Source: Oceanobacter sp045430275 (GTDB lineage: Bacteria; Pseudomonadota; Gammaproteobacteria; Pseudomonadales; Oceanobacteraceae). From it: a DNA stretch of 64,000 bases. The notes under the pieces are model-generated. The model was given only the letters and a program-made list of their open reading frames with translations, was not told the DNA's origin and did not search any database. The stretch is from NCBI GenBank assembly GCA_045430275.1, contig JAILXU010000005.1:1-64000 (forward strand), written 5' to 3'. How positions within the stretch are numbered: the stretch's first letter is position 1; every line of letters begins with the position of its first letter. Made by a program: the position numbers and the translations under genes. Of this stretch, positions 26,220 through 35,800 are shown in pieces.

Positions 26220-26915
26220 TCAGAGAGACTGAGGGAATGAAGCAACCTCGTCGGCGGTTAAATAACGCCACTCGCCCTGGACAATATCCAGAGATACAGC
26301 CCCAATTTGCTCTCTATGTAACGACACCACCCGGTTTCCTACGGCTGCAAACATGCGTTTGACCTGATGGTACTTGCCTTCTGTGATGCTGAGCAGTACT
26401 TCATGCGGTGACAGAACATTGATGGTCGCCGGTTGGGTGGGTTGCGACTCGCCTTGCAACAGCAGCCCGTGTGAGAGTCGCTGCGCCGCGTCGGGCGTGA
26501 TGGGACGGGACAAACCAACACGATAGGTTTTCTGGCATTGGCTGGCGGGTGTGATGATATTAAATGACCAGCGGCCATTGTCGGTGGCCAACACCAGTCC
26601 GGTGGTATCCACATCCAGCCGCCCGACAATGTGCAGTTCTGAGATGCGATCAATGGACAAGCCCGTGAAAACAGACGGATATGCTTCGTCAATATTGGAG
26701 CAAATGGTATTGGGCGGTTTATGAATGGCAATGTATCGAAAGCAACGGGCTTTCAAGCGTTGTCCACGCCAGAGCACGGAGTTGTTCTCATGAACCTGGG
26801 TGGATTCGCACCGAATCTCAATGCCATTCACAGTGATTTCCCCATCGTGTATTCGTTGGGTGGCTTCCGGTCGGGTGAGGTCGGTACTTTTGCAAAGAAA
26901 CTTATCAAGGCGCAT
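26220..26915 (-). CDS. rsuA: 16S rRNA pseudouridine(516) synthase
   Basis: 231 residues: N-terminal S4 RNA-binding domain (MRLDKFLCKSTDLTRPEATQRIHDGEITVNG) and RsuA/RluB-type catalytic domain. GRLDVDTTGLVLATDNG carries the catalytic Asp at 101, matching Asp102 of E. coli RsuA, and KTYRV and EGKYHQVKRMFAAVG are family motifs. It isomerises U516 in 16S rRNA. Length equals E. coli RsuA (231). Confidence 0.92.
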   Translation of the reverse strand: MRLDKFLCKSTDLTRPEATQRIHDGEITVNGIEIRCESTQVHENNSVLWRGQRLKARCFRYIAIHKPPNTICSNIDEAYPSVFTGLSIDRISELHIVGRLDVDTTGLVLATDNGRWSFNIITPASQCQKTYRVGLSRPITPDAAQRLSHGLLLQGESQPTQPATINVLSPHEVLLSITEGKYHQVKRMFAAVGNRVVSLHREQIGAVSLDIVQGEWRYLTADEVASFPQSL

Positions 26916-27036
26916 ATCAATTTACCGTGCTGATTCATCAGCCTCACGGTCGTTAGAAGGATTGGTTTGGAGTCTGGACTTTATTCTCGCATCCAGACAG
27001 CATAGCCAGATGTTCAATAACAACAAGAAGGAACAG

Positions 27037-27576
27037 ATGATGCTGAATAGACAGGATACCGGTCTGATGATCGTGGATGTACAAGGCAAGCTGGCCGAAA
27101 TCGTTCATGAGTCTGATGAGCTGCTGCGGCAATTGCGCATCTTGCTGCAAGGCGCAGAAGTGCTGGAATTGCCCGTCGTCTGGGTGGAGCAGTTGCCAGA
27201 CAAGCTCGGTGCTACCCATGATTCCATTGCCCCGCTGATTCCAGGACAGGCGCTGGTCAAGAACACGTTTAATGGCATGGCCAATCCGACGATTGCGGAG
27301 GCCGTCAGGGAAGCCGATTGTGCCAACTGGCTGGTGGCGGGGATCGAAACCCATATCTGTGTGTATCAGACTGTCGCCGGATTGCTGGATTCCGGTTATC
27401 GGGTGGAAGTGATTACCGATGCGGTCAGCTCGCGCATTGAACCCAACAAGCAAATGGGCATTGATAAAATGGTGTCACTGGGGGCGCGTTTAACCTCGGT
27501 TGAAATGGCCCTGATGGAGTTACAAACCGTTGCAGAAGGCGAGGGGTTTCGTCGTTTGATTCAATTGATCAAATAA
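27037..27576 (+). CDS. isochorismatase-family cysteine hydrolase
   Basis: 180 residues from ATG 27037 (or 27040), preceded by AAGGA; the frame continues upstream but without family similarity. Expected triad: Asp14 (MIVDVQG), Lys75 (ALVKNTFNG) and Cys108 (GIETHICVYQT), with the usual cis-peptide region before the Cys. Compact single-domain members of this family include YcaC-like and nicotinamidase-like hydrolases with varied amide substrates. Substrate is unassigned. It is divergent from rsuA and appears monocistronic. Confidence 0.85.
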   Translation: MMLNRQDTGLMIVDVQGKLAEIVHESDELLRQLRILLQGAEVLELPVVWVEQLPDKLGATHDSIAPLIPGQALVKNTFNGMANPTIAEAVREADCANWLVAGIETHICVYQTVAGLLDSGYRVEVITDAVSSRIEPNKQMGIDKMVSLGARLTSVEMALMELQTVAEGEGFRRLIQLIK

Positions 27577-27749
27577 CCGGCCGATCATTACTGCCATAAA
27601 CTGGCCAGCTTCTGAACCCTGTCCCAATCTGGCAAAGTCGGTGGCCTGTTTGTGAGCTTAAATGTTACAGATTGTGTAGAATCGGCTTCCTTTTATTGGG
27701 GCGTTTATCCAGCGCCCCGCCTTCACGTGTTTTACGCCAGGAGATAGTT

Positions 27750-29309
27750 ATGGGGCGATTGCTCATTGTCTTGCTGTGCTGGTCAGGGCTGATCACAACG
27801 GCGAATGCCGGAGTCTACCGCTGGGTAGATGACTCAGGAAGAGTGCATTTTTCCGATAAAGCACCGGCCTCTCGCTCTGGCGAACCGGAACCCCAATCTC
27901 GTGCAACACCCTCCAGGCATGCCTTGTCCGGCCCGGTATTTCCAGGGTTGAACGGTGATGAATACCTTCGGCTGCGCAAGTTGTTACGCGCGCGCCAGTT
28001 TGAGATTCTGAATCAGGTCTTGAGTGAAATGACCCACCAGGTCAACCAGGATATTTCACAGGAGCCGCGCCTGGTGGCCTCGTATCAGGCGTTTGATCTG
28101 GGCTACGAAGAAATGGCGCATTACTTTAATGACTGGGTGCGTACTTTCCCCAGTGTTGAGTATTCTTACCTGGCACGTGCTTCTTTTTATTCCGGTTTGG
28201 GGTGGCAAGCACGTGAAGTGGCAAAACGCAGCCGCGATCCCGTGGATACACAAAAATCTCAATCATTCTTCTATAACGCGCTGACGGATATCGATGCTGC
28301 TATTGGTAAAAATCAGCGGTCGGGTGTGGCCTACGGTTTACTGGTTGGTGTGGCGGCGGCTACTCAGGAACGTTCCCAATTGCGCCAGCACGTTCAGGCT
28401 GGACTGAAAGCGGTACCGGGATCGTTGTTTATCCGTACCAGCTATCTGCAGTATTTGACTCCGCAATGGGGCGGCTCGGCCCGTGCCATGGAGCGCTTTG
28501 CCGCTGAGGCCAAGCGCTCCGAGCATTTGAATCGCTTATTGGTGTTTTTGCCCGCGTATTCCAAAGCCAAGCAGGGCGATGACAAAATGCACAAGCGCCA
28601 GTATCGCCAGGCCCATCGGTTGTACTCCGAGGCCTTGAAATCCGGTCATCATTACGCGTTTTATCAGAAACGGGCCAAGGCCGATCTGAGACTGAAACGC
28701 TACCGGGATGCCCTGAAAGACCTGGAGGCAGCAACGCGTTACCACTCGGCCACCATTGAAGCCTATCTGGGAAGGGCTGAGGCGTATCAGGGGCTGGGAC
28801 AGTATCGAAATGCAGCGGCTGAGTTGCGCGATGCCAAGAAGCTGGATCGTGACAATCAGGCGTTGCTGAACTTGCAGCAAACCGTGGTGCTGGCGCTGGT
28901 TCGTGAAGCTCAGGGAGCCAAGCGCACGGGTAATGTTCAGGTTGCCATGAACTTCCTGAATACTGCTTTGGAGCTGAATGAAAAAAGCGCTCCCGCCCGT
29001 TACGAACGCGCTTTGGTGCATTATAAAGAGCAACGTTACACCGACGCACTGGGTGATGCGGAAGTTGCTGGCAAGGACACCTCCCGTCTGGAATATTTCC
29101 AGTTGCTGGATGACTTGCTGTCCCGGCGGCGCTTCTGGGATCAGCTTCTGACGCACTGGGATCGTTATCTGGCTGATCACCCTGGCCACCGTCGGGCGCT
29201 GGCTGCCAGAGCCAGGGTCTATCAAGAGCGTGATGGAGCGGGTGGTGCGATCAAAAACAAGACGTCGTCGCCCAAGTCGGATAGTCAGGATGACAGCCGC
29301 TGGCGCTGA
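27750..29309 (+). CDS. exported DUF4124/TPR-like protein
   Basis: 519 residues from ATG 27750, preceded by CAGGAGA. A signal peptide (LLIVLLCWSGLITTANA) is followed directly by a DUF4124 domain (GVYRWVDDSGRVHFSDKAP). The rest is helical with tetratricopeptide-like repeats from about 260 (YRQAHRLYSEALKSGHHYAFYQKRAKADLRLKRYRDALKDLEAAT, EAYQGLGQYRNAAAELRDAKKL), then a charged C-terminus ending in a Ser/Lys-rich tail. DUF4124 occurs in many exported proteobacterial proteins and its role is unknown; TPRs suggest a periplasmic scaffold. Confidence 0.8.
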   Translation: MGRLLIVLLCWSGLITTANAGVYRWVDDSGRVHFSDKAPASRSGEPEPQSRATPSRHALSGPVFPGLNGDEYLRLRKLLRARQFEILNQVLSEMTHQVNQDISQEPRLVASYQAFDLGYEEMAHYFNDWVRTFPSVEYSYLARASFYSGLGWQAREVAKRSRDPVDTQKSQSFFYNALTDIDAAIGKNQRSGVAYGLLVGVAAATQERSQLRQHVQAGLKAVPGSLFIRTSYLQYLTPQWGGSARAMERFAAEAKRSEHLNRLLVFLPAYSKAKQGDDKMHKRQYRQAHRLYSEALKSGHHYAFYQKRAKADLRLKRYRDALKDLEAATRYHSATIEAYLGRAEAYQGLGQYRNAAAELRDAKKLDRDNQALLNLQQTVVLALVREAQGAKRTGNVQVAMNFLNTALELNEKSAPARYERALVHYKEQRYTDALGDAEVAGKDTSRLEYFQLLDDLLSRRRFWDQLLTHWDRYLADHPGHRRALAARARVYQERDGAGGAIKNKTSSPKSDSQDDSRWR

Positions 29310-29358
29310 TCTTGTGCTTTCGTGCTTTATGAACTTCTGCCGTTGTGGGCTTCTGTCG

Positions 29359-31869
29359 TTATGAATTGCGGGCCTTGAGTGCCCGGTTGGTGAGTCGGGT
29401 AGCTTCGGCGTTGATCGGGTCTTCTGGCCAGGGATGTCGGGGGTATTTGCCACGCAAGTCCTTGCGAACCGCCGCATAACTGTTGCGCCAGAAATGGGGC
29501 AGGTCCTGGGTGATTTGTACCGGACGTCTGGCGGGCGACAGCAGGTGAATCATCAACGGCAACCGGCCATTCAGAATGGCTGGTTGCGCCTCGTAGCCAA
29601 ACAATTCCTGTAATTTGACCGCCAGTACCGGCGGATTCTGCGAATAATCCAGCGCCACTTTGGAACCGCTGGCCACCTTCCAGTGCGTGGGGGCCAGCGT
29701 TTTCAGGCGCTGTTGTTGTTCCCAGCTCAGTTGATTCAGCAGTAACTCGGAGACGTTCAGTTTCTTTAGCGTCTTTTGATGGCGCACATCCTCCAGCCAG
29801 GGCAATAGCCACTCTGCGCGGCGTTCAATCAGCCCTGTTTGGCTGACATCTGGCCAATTTGGCTCCTGTTGTTCTCGAACCAGCAGCATGCGCGTTTGCA
29901 GTTGCACGGCTTCCTTGTCCCACTGCAGTGAGGCCAGCCCCTGTTCCTCACTGAACCAGGCGTCCCAGGCTTGCTGCCATTGCTCGGTACTGAGCTGTTT
30001 CAGTTTTTTCCGCTGCCAGATCCATTGACCCATGGCGCGTTGGGATTCCGCCAGCAAAGCACCGTTGTCTTGCCATTCGATGCAGATCTGTTCGGACACC
30101 AGTTCGGGCATGTGCTCGGCGCAGTGTTGCAGGTGCTGTTCGGTCAGTGGCGCGGCGGAACGTATCAGCGTTTGTCCCTGATGCTGGGTGCTGGTATCCA
30201 CCACCACCAGAAACGACTCGCCCTGTAACGGGGAGTCGGGAGCCAATGTTGCGCCACAGCCGTTGCTGAGCTGGTAAGCGAGGCCACCGTGTCCGCTGCG
30301 CTGACGGGCGATACGGTCTGGCCAGGCATGTGCAAGTACATGGCCAATGTCCAGTGTGGCGGTGTCGGGCTGGCTGGGTTGGGGGAGAAGAGAGCGCCAG
30401 CGGCGTGACAGGGGAGCAACCTGATGCTTCCAGCGTGCGGCCAGAGTGGCATTCGGGCTCTGGCAGGCAAGCCACTGACGTTCAATATCGTCGCTGATGG
30501 AGGACGCCACGCCGGTTTGCAGCATGGCCACCAGCTCGCAGGCCTGTCTGGCAAATCCGGCTTTTTCTGCCGCCAGCAGAGCACTGGCCCAACGTGGTTC
30601 CAGGCCAAGGTGCATGCAGCTTTGGCCCTTGTCGGTTAACTGTCCTTGCTGACCAAGAATGGCCAGTTGTTGTAATAAGGTTTTCGCATGTGCCAGAGCC
30701 GGTTGCGGTGGCGGCGTCAGCCACAGCAGCTCACTGGCATCCGCGCCCCATTGCAGCAATTCCAGAGTCAGATGGGAAAGATCGGTTTGGGTGATTTCCG
30801 CTTCAATATGCGGCGTCAGGCGGCTCTGCTCGGCTTCAGGCCAGAGACGGTAACAGACACCTGGAGCCTGGCGACCGGCTCGCCCTTGTCGTTGCACCGA
30901 GGATGCCTGGCTGATGCGGCGGCTCAGTAGTTGGTTGATGCCGTTGTTGGAGTTAAAGCTCAGGCGTTTCTCCTGACCGGAATCAATCACAATCCGAACA
31001 CCGTCCAGGGTCAGTGAGCTTTCGGCAATGTTGGTCGCCAGTATGACCTTGCGGTGACCGTCGGGTACGGCTGACAGGGTGTGTTTTTGTTCTCGATCCG
31101 TCAAACGACCGTGCAGGGGCAGTACATGAATGTGGTCGGGGAGTGAGCGCAGTGCCTGTTGCAGACGCTGAATGTCCCGTGTGCCGGGCAGGAACACCAG
31201 AATATGACCGATCTCGTGGTCGCTCAGAGCTTCCTGAATCACTCGTCGGCCATGATCGCTCAGAGATTCCTGAGCATGCTGGCGTGGCCGGTAGTGCGTG
31301 GTGACAGGATAACCCCGGCCAGGACACTGCAGCACGGGGGCTTCCAGCAGTTTGCCCAAGCGGTCGGTGTCCAACGTGGCGGACATCAGCAGCAGTTTCA
31401 GGTCATCGCGCAGCAATTGCTGGCACTGGTGGCTCAAGGCCAGCGCCAGATCGGAGTGCAGATGGCGCTCGTGAAATTCATCGAAGATGATCAGTCCAAC
31501 ATTGCCCAGTTCCGGGTCGTGCTGCAACATACGAGTCAGAATGCCTTCCGTAACCACCAGAATACGAGTGTGCTGTGAGCTGCGGTTTTCCAGTCGAATC
31601 CGATAACCAACCTGTTGCCCCACCGGTTCTCCCAATTGACTGGCCATATAGGTTGCCGCATTGCGAGCCGCCAGACGGCGAGGTTCCAGCATCACAATCT
31701 GCTTGCCCGCCAGCCAGGTTTCTTCCAGCAGGGCCAACGGAACCCGAGTGGTTTTACCGGCTCCGGGTTCGGCAACCAGCATCAGGCTGGCGTGGCTGGA
31801 CAGTTGCTGGCGAAGTTCGGGCAGCAGCGCTTCAATGGGCAGGGTGGTAGCGTGATTCGGTTGGCTCAT
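29359..31869 (-). CDS. hrpB: ATP-dependent RNA helicase HrpB
   Basis: 836 residues of DEAH-family helicase. Walker A is AEPGAGKTTRVPL (GAGKT at 36-40), motif II is DEFH at 130-133 (IIFDEFHERHLHSD), motif III MSATLD, and motif VI QRQGRAGRQAPGVCYRLW. The C-terminal half contains the HrpB-specific region (RPVQITQDLPHFWRNSYAAVRKDLRGKYPRHPWPEDP). HrpB proteins are about 800-840 residues and non-essential; RNA targets are poorly known. It stands as a single gene. Confidence 0.95.
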   Translation of the reverse strand: MSQPNHATTLPIEALLPELRQQLSSHASLMLVAEPGAGKTTRVPLALLEETWLAGKQIVMLEPRRLAARNAATYMASQLGEPVGQQVGYRIRLENRSSQHTRILVVTEGILTRMLQHDPELGNVGLIIFDEFHERHLHSDLALALSHQCQQLLRDDLKLLLMSATLDTDRLGKLLEAPVLQCPGRGYPVTTHYRPRQHAQESLSDHGRRVIQEALSDHEIGHILVFLPGTRDIQRLQQALRSLPDHIHVLPLHGRLTDREQKHTLSAVPDGHRKVILATNIAESSLTLDGVRIVIDSGQEKRLSFNSNNGINQLLSRRISQASSVQRQGRAGRQAPGVCYRLWPEAEQSRLTPHIEAEITQTDLSHLTLELLQWGADASELLWLTPPPQPALAHAKTLLQQLAILGQQGQLTDKGQSCMHLGLEPRWASALLAAEKAGFARQACELVAMLQTGVASSISDDIERQWLACQSPNATLAARWKHQVAPLSRRWRSLLPQPSQPDTATLDIGHVLAHAWPDRIARQRSGHGGLAYQLSNGCGATLAPDSPLQGESFLVVVDTSTQHQGQTLIRSAAPLTEQHLQHCAEHMPELVSEQICIEWQDNGALLAESQRAMGQWIWQRKKLKQLSTEQWQQAWDAWFSEEQGLASLQWDKEAVQLQTRMLLVREQQEPNWPDVSQTGLIERRAEWLLPWLEDVRHQKTLKKLNVSELLLNQLSWEQQQRLKTLAPTHWKVASGSKVALDYSQNPPVLAVKLQELFGYEAQPAILNGRLPLMIHLLSPARRPVQITQDLPHFWRNSYAAVRKDLRGKYPRHPWPEDPINAEATRLTNRALKARNS

Positions 31870-31964
31870 ACGGGAATGGGTGCTGTATCTCGACGGATTG
31901 GGTCGTGCATAATAACGCCTTCGGCACGGAGGATGTCGGAGTATACGTATCGGAGGTCATTATT

Positions 31965-32165
31965 ATGTCTGGCTCGAACAAATCAAATACCCCTGATGTG
32001 GTGGATTTTGCAGCCGCAAGTGAAAAGCACCGGGCTGAACGCAAGCATCAGCAGCGAGAAGAGAAAGTAGATGCGATTCGACAGCAGTTCGAACGTGCAT
32101 TCAGCGAGCCGAAGAAGCCGGTTAAAGAGTATTTGCGCAAGAAAAAAGCGAAGAAAAAACGCTAA
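31965..32165 (+). CDS. small basic protein
   Basis: 66 residues from ATG 31965, preceded by an excellent GGAGGT; an upstream in-frame ATG (31905) lacks a site. The middle is highly charged (KHRAERKHQQREEKVDAIRQQF) and likely one long helix; the C-terminus is a lysine run (LRKKKAKKKR), suggesting nucleic-acid or ribosome association. No family recognised. Starts divergently from hrpB, so it may share its promoter region. Confidence 0.7.
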   Translation: MSGSNKSNTPDVVDFAAASEKHRAERKHQQREEKVDAIRQQFERAFSEPKKPVKEYLRKKKAKKKR

Positions 32166-32184
32166 AGCCAGAGAACTCTGGCTT
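32165..32184 (-). terminator. intergenic hairpin between convergent genes
   Basis: AAGCCAGAG / CTCTGGCTT is a nine-bp inverted repeat just past the small basic gene. Read on the minus strand it is followed by TTTAGCG and six T, so it probably ends the thiolase transcript; the plus-strand T-content is poorer. Confidence 0.6.
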
Positions 32185-32206
32185 GTGGGTTGTTCAAAAC
32201 GATGGC

Positions 32207-33391
32207 TTACAAGCGTTCAATGATCAGCGCAATGCCTTGCCCGCCGCCAATGCACATGGTGATCAAGCCATAACGGCCTTCGGTACGATCCAGCTCGGAC
32301 ATGGCCTTGACGATAATGATGGAACCCGTTGCCCCGACCGGATGCCCCAGCGCGACCGCGCCGCCATTCGGGTTGACCTTCTCGGCAGGCATCTCCAGCA
32401 GCTCGGTGACGGCCATGGCCTGAGCGGCAAACGCCTCGTTGGATTCAATCACATCCATATCCTGAATGCTGAGTCCGGCATTCTTCAGCGCCTGTTTAAC
32501 GGCAGGCACTGGCCCCAGTCCCATCAATTCGGGCGTAACACCGGCAAAGGCGTAGCTGAGGATACGACAGCGCGGCTTCAGGCCTCTCTTTTGCGCTTCG
32601 GGCAGAGTGGTCATGACCATGGCGGCGGCTCCGTCGTTCAGGCCCGACGCGTTGCCCGGCGTGACCAGGCCATCTTTCTTGAAGGCCGGGCGTAGTTTGG
32701 TCAGACTCGCCATGCTGGTTTCTGCGCGAGGGTGTTCATCCTGGTCGAACACCACCTCCTTGCGGCCCTGTTTTACGGTCACGGGGACAATCTGATCCTG
32801 AAAATGGCCATTCTGGATGGCCGCGCAGGCCCGGCGGTGGCTCTCCTCGGCAAACCGATCCAGATCCTCCCGCTGATAACCTTGTTGTGCGGCGATATTC
32901 TCCGCCGTGATGCCCATGTGGCCGCTGCCAAACGGATCGCTGAGAATGCCCAGCGTCATGTCCGTGATCTGGCTGTTGCCCATCCGGGCACCGTTGCGAG
33001 CATCTGGCATCAGATAAGCCCCTCGGCTCATGCTTTCGGCACCGCCTGCCAGAGCAATGCGGCTGTCGCCCAGCGCCAGCAATTGCGCCGCGGAAATCAC
33101 CGATTGCACCGAAGAGCCGCACAGACGATTGACGTTCACGGCGGCTGAAGAGTCCGGCAGCCCGGCGTTCAGGGCAATGTGTCTGGCGAGATACACATCC
33201 TGCGGACAAGTGGTGATGATATGGCCAAAGACCGAATGGTCGATGTCCCTGGCGGGAATGCCCGAGCGCTGAATGGCTTCTTTGGCGGCCACGGTGCCCA
33301 GCTCGGCGGGTGACAAGCCAGACAGGCTGCCCCCAAACGACCCGATGGCCGTACGCACGCCATCAATAATCACGACATCGCTTAATTTCAT
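32207..33391 (-). CDS. acetyl-CoA C-acetyltransferase (thiolase)
   Basis: 394 residues, the standard thiolase length. The active site is complete: nucleophilic Cys91 (NRLCGSSVQS), His350 (NPNGGAVALGHPVGATG) and Cys380 (MCIGGGQG). The sequence is of the biosynthetic/degradative AtoB/PhaA type rather than the FadA long-chain type, but this cannot be settled by eye. It condenses or cleaves acetoacetyl-CoA. Lies 25 bases downstream of the acyl-CoA dehydrogenase on the same strand, so the two form an operon. Confidence 0.92.
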   Translation of the reverse strand: MKLSDVVIIDGVRTAIGSFGGSLSGLSPAELGTVAAKEAIQRSGIPARDIDHSVFGHIITTCPQDVYLARHIALNAGLPDSSAAVNVNRLCGSSVQSVISAAQLLALGDSRIALAGGAESMSRGAYLMPDARNGARMGNSQITDMTLGILSDPFGSGHMGITAENIAAQQGYQREDLDRFAEESHRRACAAIQNGHFQDQIVPVTVKQGRKEVVFDQDEHPRAETSMASLTKLRPAFKKDGLVTPGNASGLNDGAAAMVMTTLPEAQKRGLKPRCRILSYAFAGVTPELMGLGPVPAVKQALKNAGLSIQDMDVIESNEAFAAQAMAVTELLEMPAEKVNPNGGAVALGHPVGATGSIIIVKAMSELDRTEGRYGLITMCIGGGQGIALIIERL

Positions 33392-33416
33392 ACGTTGGAT
33401 TCCTTCAGAATTCTGG

Positions 33417-34565
33417 TTAGCGGCCCAGCATTGGGCGGGCGATCATTTCTTTCATGATCTCCGAGGTACCGGCATAGATGGTCTGAACCCGTGCATCGAC
33501 GTAAAAACGTGAGATCGGGTATTCCGTGGTGTAACCATAGCCGCCGAACAGTTGCAGGCATTGGTCGACCGCCTGACATTGCATCTCGGTGGAGCTGAGC
33601 TTGAGCAGGGCGGCATCTTCAACGGTCATGGTGCCGCTGGTGTATTTATCCATGCATTGCCGATAGTAGGCCCGGCACAGCTCCAGTTGGGTTTTGACCT
33701 CCGCCAGTTTGAAACGGGTGTTCTGGAAACTGCCAATGGTTTGCCCGAAGGCCTTGCGTTCCTGCACGTACTCCAGCGTCAGTGCCAGCGCGCCATCGGT
33801 GGCGGCTATGGCCTGGGTGGCACAGCCCAATCGTTCTCTGGGAAGTTCTTCCATCAGATAGAAAAAGCCCCGGTTCTCCTCGCCCAGCAGGGCATCGGCG
33901 GGTACACGCAGATTGTCGAAGAACAGCTCGGCGGTATCACTGCTGTGCTGGCCAATCTTGCTAATGCCCTTGCCACGGGAAAAGCCGGGCAGGGACGCAT
34001 CGACCAGAAACAGGGAGATGCCCTTGGCTCCGGCGGAGGGATTGGTTGAGGCGCATACAATCACCAGATCCGCTTGCAAACCGTTGGTGATAAAGATCTT
34101 GGAGCCGTTGATGATCCAGTCGTCACCCTCGCGTACCGCACTGGTTCGCAGGGCAGCCAGATCGCTCCCGGAGCCGGGTTCGGTCATGGCAATTGCGCCG
34201 ACGACATCACCGCTGACCATACCGGGCAGCCAGCGTTGTTTCTGGGCTTCGGTGCCCTGATGAAAAATATAGGGAGCAACAATGTTGGAGTGGATATTGA
34301 AGCTGCTGGCAAGACCGCCATAGCCCATCTGGGCCATTTCACCCAGCACCAGTTGGCTCACCTCAAAGGAAGCCCCGGCAGCGCCGTATTCTTCTGGCAG
34401 GTCAACGCAGAGCATTCCGGCCTGGCCGAAGGTGTGCCAGATGTCGCGGGCCATCAGACCAGCGTTCTCCCAATCGTCGTAGTGCGGGGCGACTTCTTTT
34501 TCCAGCGCGCGCTGTGTCATGTCCCGGAACAGCGTCAGTTCTTCAGAATCTGTGTGATTTGTCAT
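33417..34565 (-). CDS. acyl-CoA dehydrogenase
   Basis: 382 residues of FAD-dependent acyl-CoA dehydrogenase, with AIAMTEPGSGSDLAALRTSA (substrate/FAD loop), ERKAFGQTIGSFQ and the C-terminal QLFGGYGYTTEYPISRFYVDARVQTIYAGTSEIMKEMI. The medium-chain-type catalytic Glu of the YEGT motif is Ala here (YAGTSE). Long-chain and isovaleryl-CoA dehydrogenases place their base in an ERL motif, and PRERLGC is present, so the enzyme is probably active and of that type. It heads the operon with the thiolase. Confidence 0.9.
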   Translation of the reverse strand: MTNHTDSEELTLFRDMTQRALEKEVAPHYDDWENAGLMARDIWHTFGQAGMLCVDLPEEYGAAGASFEVSQLVLGEMAQMGYGGLASSFNIHSNIVAPYIFHQGTEAQKQRWLPGMVSGDVVGAIAMTEPGSGSDLAALRTSAVREGDDWIINGSKIFITNGLQADLVIVCASTNPSAGAKGISLFLVDASLPGFSRGKGISKIGQHSSDTAELFFDNLRVPADALLGEENRGFFYLMEELPRERLGCATQAIAATDGALALTLEYVQERKAFGQTIGSFQNTRFKLAEVKTQLELCRAYYRQCMDKYTSGTMTVEDAALLKLSSTEMQCQAVDQCLQLFGGYGYTTEYPISRFYVDARVQTIYAGTSEIMKEMIARPMLGR

Positions 34566-34642
34566 TGGTGATCAAGCTCCCGTCTTTCTTATCGTTATTG
34601 TGTTGAAAGTATCTGGCGAAGCCCGATCACAGAGCCATGATG

Positions 34643-34669
34643 GATAAAGACAATCTGTTTGATAAAAAC
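34643..34669. promoter_or_regulatory. direct repeats GATAAARAC between acyl-CoA dehydrogenase and AraC-type gene
   Basis: GATAAAGAC and GATAAAAAC lie 18 bases apart, start to start, in the divergent promoter region. AraC-family proteins bind such direct repeats. The second copy is part of TTTGATAAAA, which recurs inverted at 35801-35810 ahead of the acyl-CoA synthetase gene. Confidence 0.4.
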
Positions 34670-34780
34670 GACCAACGAATTGAAAGCTGCTGCTGTTCAG
34701 GAGTCGCTTTGTGCCCCGGGCGACAGCAAGGTATGCTCCTTCGAATGGGGGAAATCACTGGATAACACTCTCTGGCCACT

Positions 34781-35779
34781 ATGAAAAAGAAACTGGTATC
34801 CAATCACTATATTCAGGCGTGTCTGTATGGCGCGTTAAAGCAGGGTCTGGAGCCGCAACCATTGCTGGAACGGGCTGGCGTGCCGCTTGAACTGATGCAC
34901 CAGCCCAAAGCCCGCATCACCGAAGTGCAGTTGGCCAACTTGATCAAGGCTGTCTGGCGCGCGACGGGTGATGAGTTTATGGGGCTGACGGAGCGTCCCT
35001 GTAAAAATGGCGTATTCGCCCTGATGATGGAGTCGCTGTTTCACCTGAAAACCCTTGGGGCAACACTGCAACAAAGTGTGCGTTTCTATAACGCGGTACA
35101 GGATGAAGTGGATTTCGCCATCACCGTTGAAGGCGAGCGGGTGGATGTCAGCATCACGCTGAAACGGCCAGAACTCGACCCGGATCATCTGTTGCAGGAG
35201 TTTCTGCTACTGATGTGGCAGCGTTTCAGCAGTTGGCTGGTGAATTGTCAGCTAGCCATTCACACCACCCGATTCAATTACCCGGCACCGGCTCACCGCG
35301 ACGAATATCCTCCCATGTTTGGCAAACATCTGCTGTTTGATCAGCCAACCGCCGGGTTTGTGTTCAGCAGTAAATTGCTGAACCTGCCAAGGGTGCGGGA
35401 TTCGATGGAACTGGAGAGCTTTCTGCGCCGCTCGCCGCTGGAAGTCTTGCGCCGGGTAGGGGAAAACAACAGCCTCAGCATTCAGGTGCAACGCCTGATT
35501 CTGAACAAGGGGCTGAGTCAGGCACCGACGCTGGAAGAAGTGGCTTGCTGTCTGAATATGACCTCTCGGACACTGCGCCGGAAACTCAAGGAAGAAGGGG
35601 AGAGCTACCAGCAGATCAAGGATCGGGTTCGCTGTGACATTGCCATTCGTTTGCTGACAGAGGAGTCGCTCACCGTGGCCGAAACCGGCGAGCTGATCGG
35701 TTTTACCGAGCAAGCTGCGTTCTGCCGGGCGTTCAAGAGCTGGACTGGCGTGCCGCCCAGTGCCTACCAGACTGGCTGA
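34781..35779 (+). CDS. AraC-family transcriptional regulator (OruR/ArgR-like)
   Basis: 332 residues. The N-terminal ~190 residues form an arabinose-binding-like sensor domain of the OruR/PF12625 type (ACLYGALKQGLEPQPLLERAGVP near the start, FYNAVQDEVDFAI). The C-terminal ~85 residues are the double helix-turn-helix: PTLEEVACCLNMTSRTLRRKLKEEGESYQQIKDRVR and TVAETGELIGFTEQAAFCRAFKSWTGVPPSAYQ. It lies between the acyl-CoA dehydrogenase/thiolase operon and an acyl-CoA synthetase, so it is the obvious candidate regulator of both. Confidence 0.9.
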   Translation: MKKKLVSNHYIQACLYGALKQGLEPQPLLERAGVPLELMHQPKARITEVQLANLIKAVWRATGDEFMGLTERPCKNGVFALMMESLFHLKTLGATLQQSVRFYNAVQDEVDFAITVEGERVDVSITLKRPELDPDHLLQEFLLLMWQRFSSWLVNCQLAIHTTRFNYPAPAHRDEYPPMFGKHLLFDQPTAGFVFSSKLLNLPRVRDSMELESFLRRSPLEVLRRVGENNSLSIQVQRLILNKGLSQAPTLEEVACCLNMTSRTLRRKLKEEGESYQQIKDRVRCDIAIRLLTEESLTVAETGELIGFTEQAAFCRAFKSWTGVPPSAYQTG

Positions 35780-35800
35780 TTTGAATCGTAGCCTGACCAC

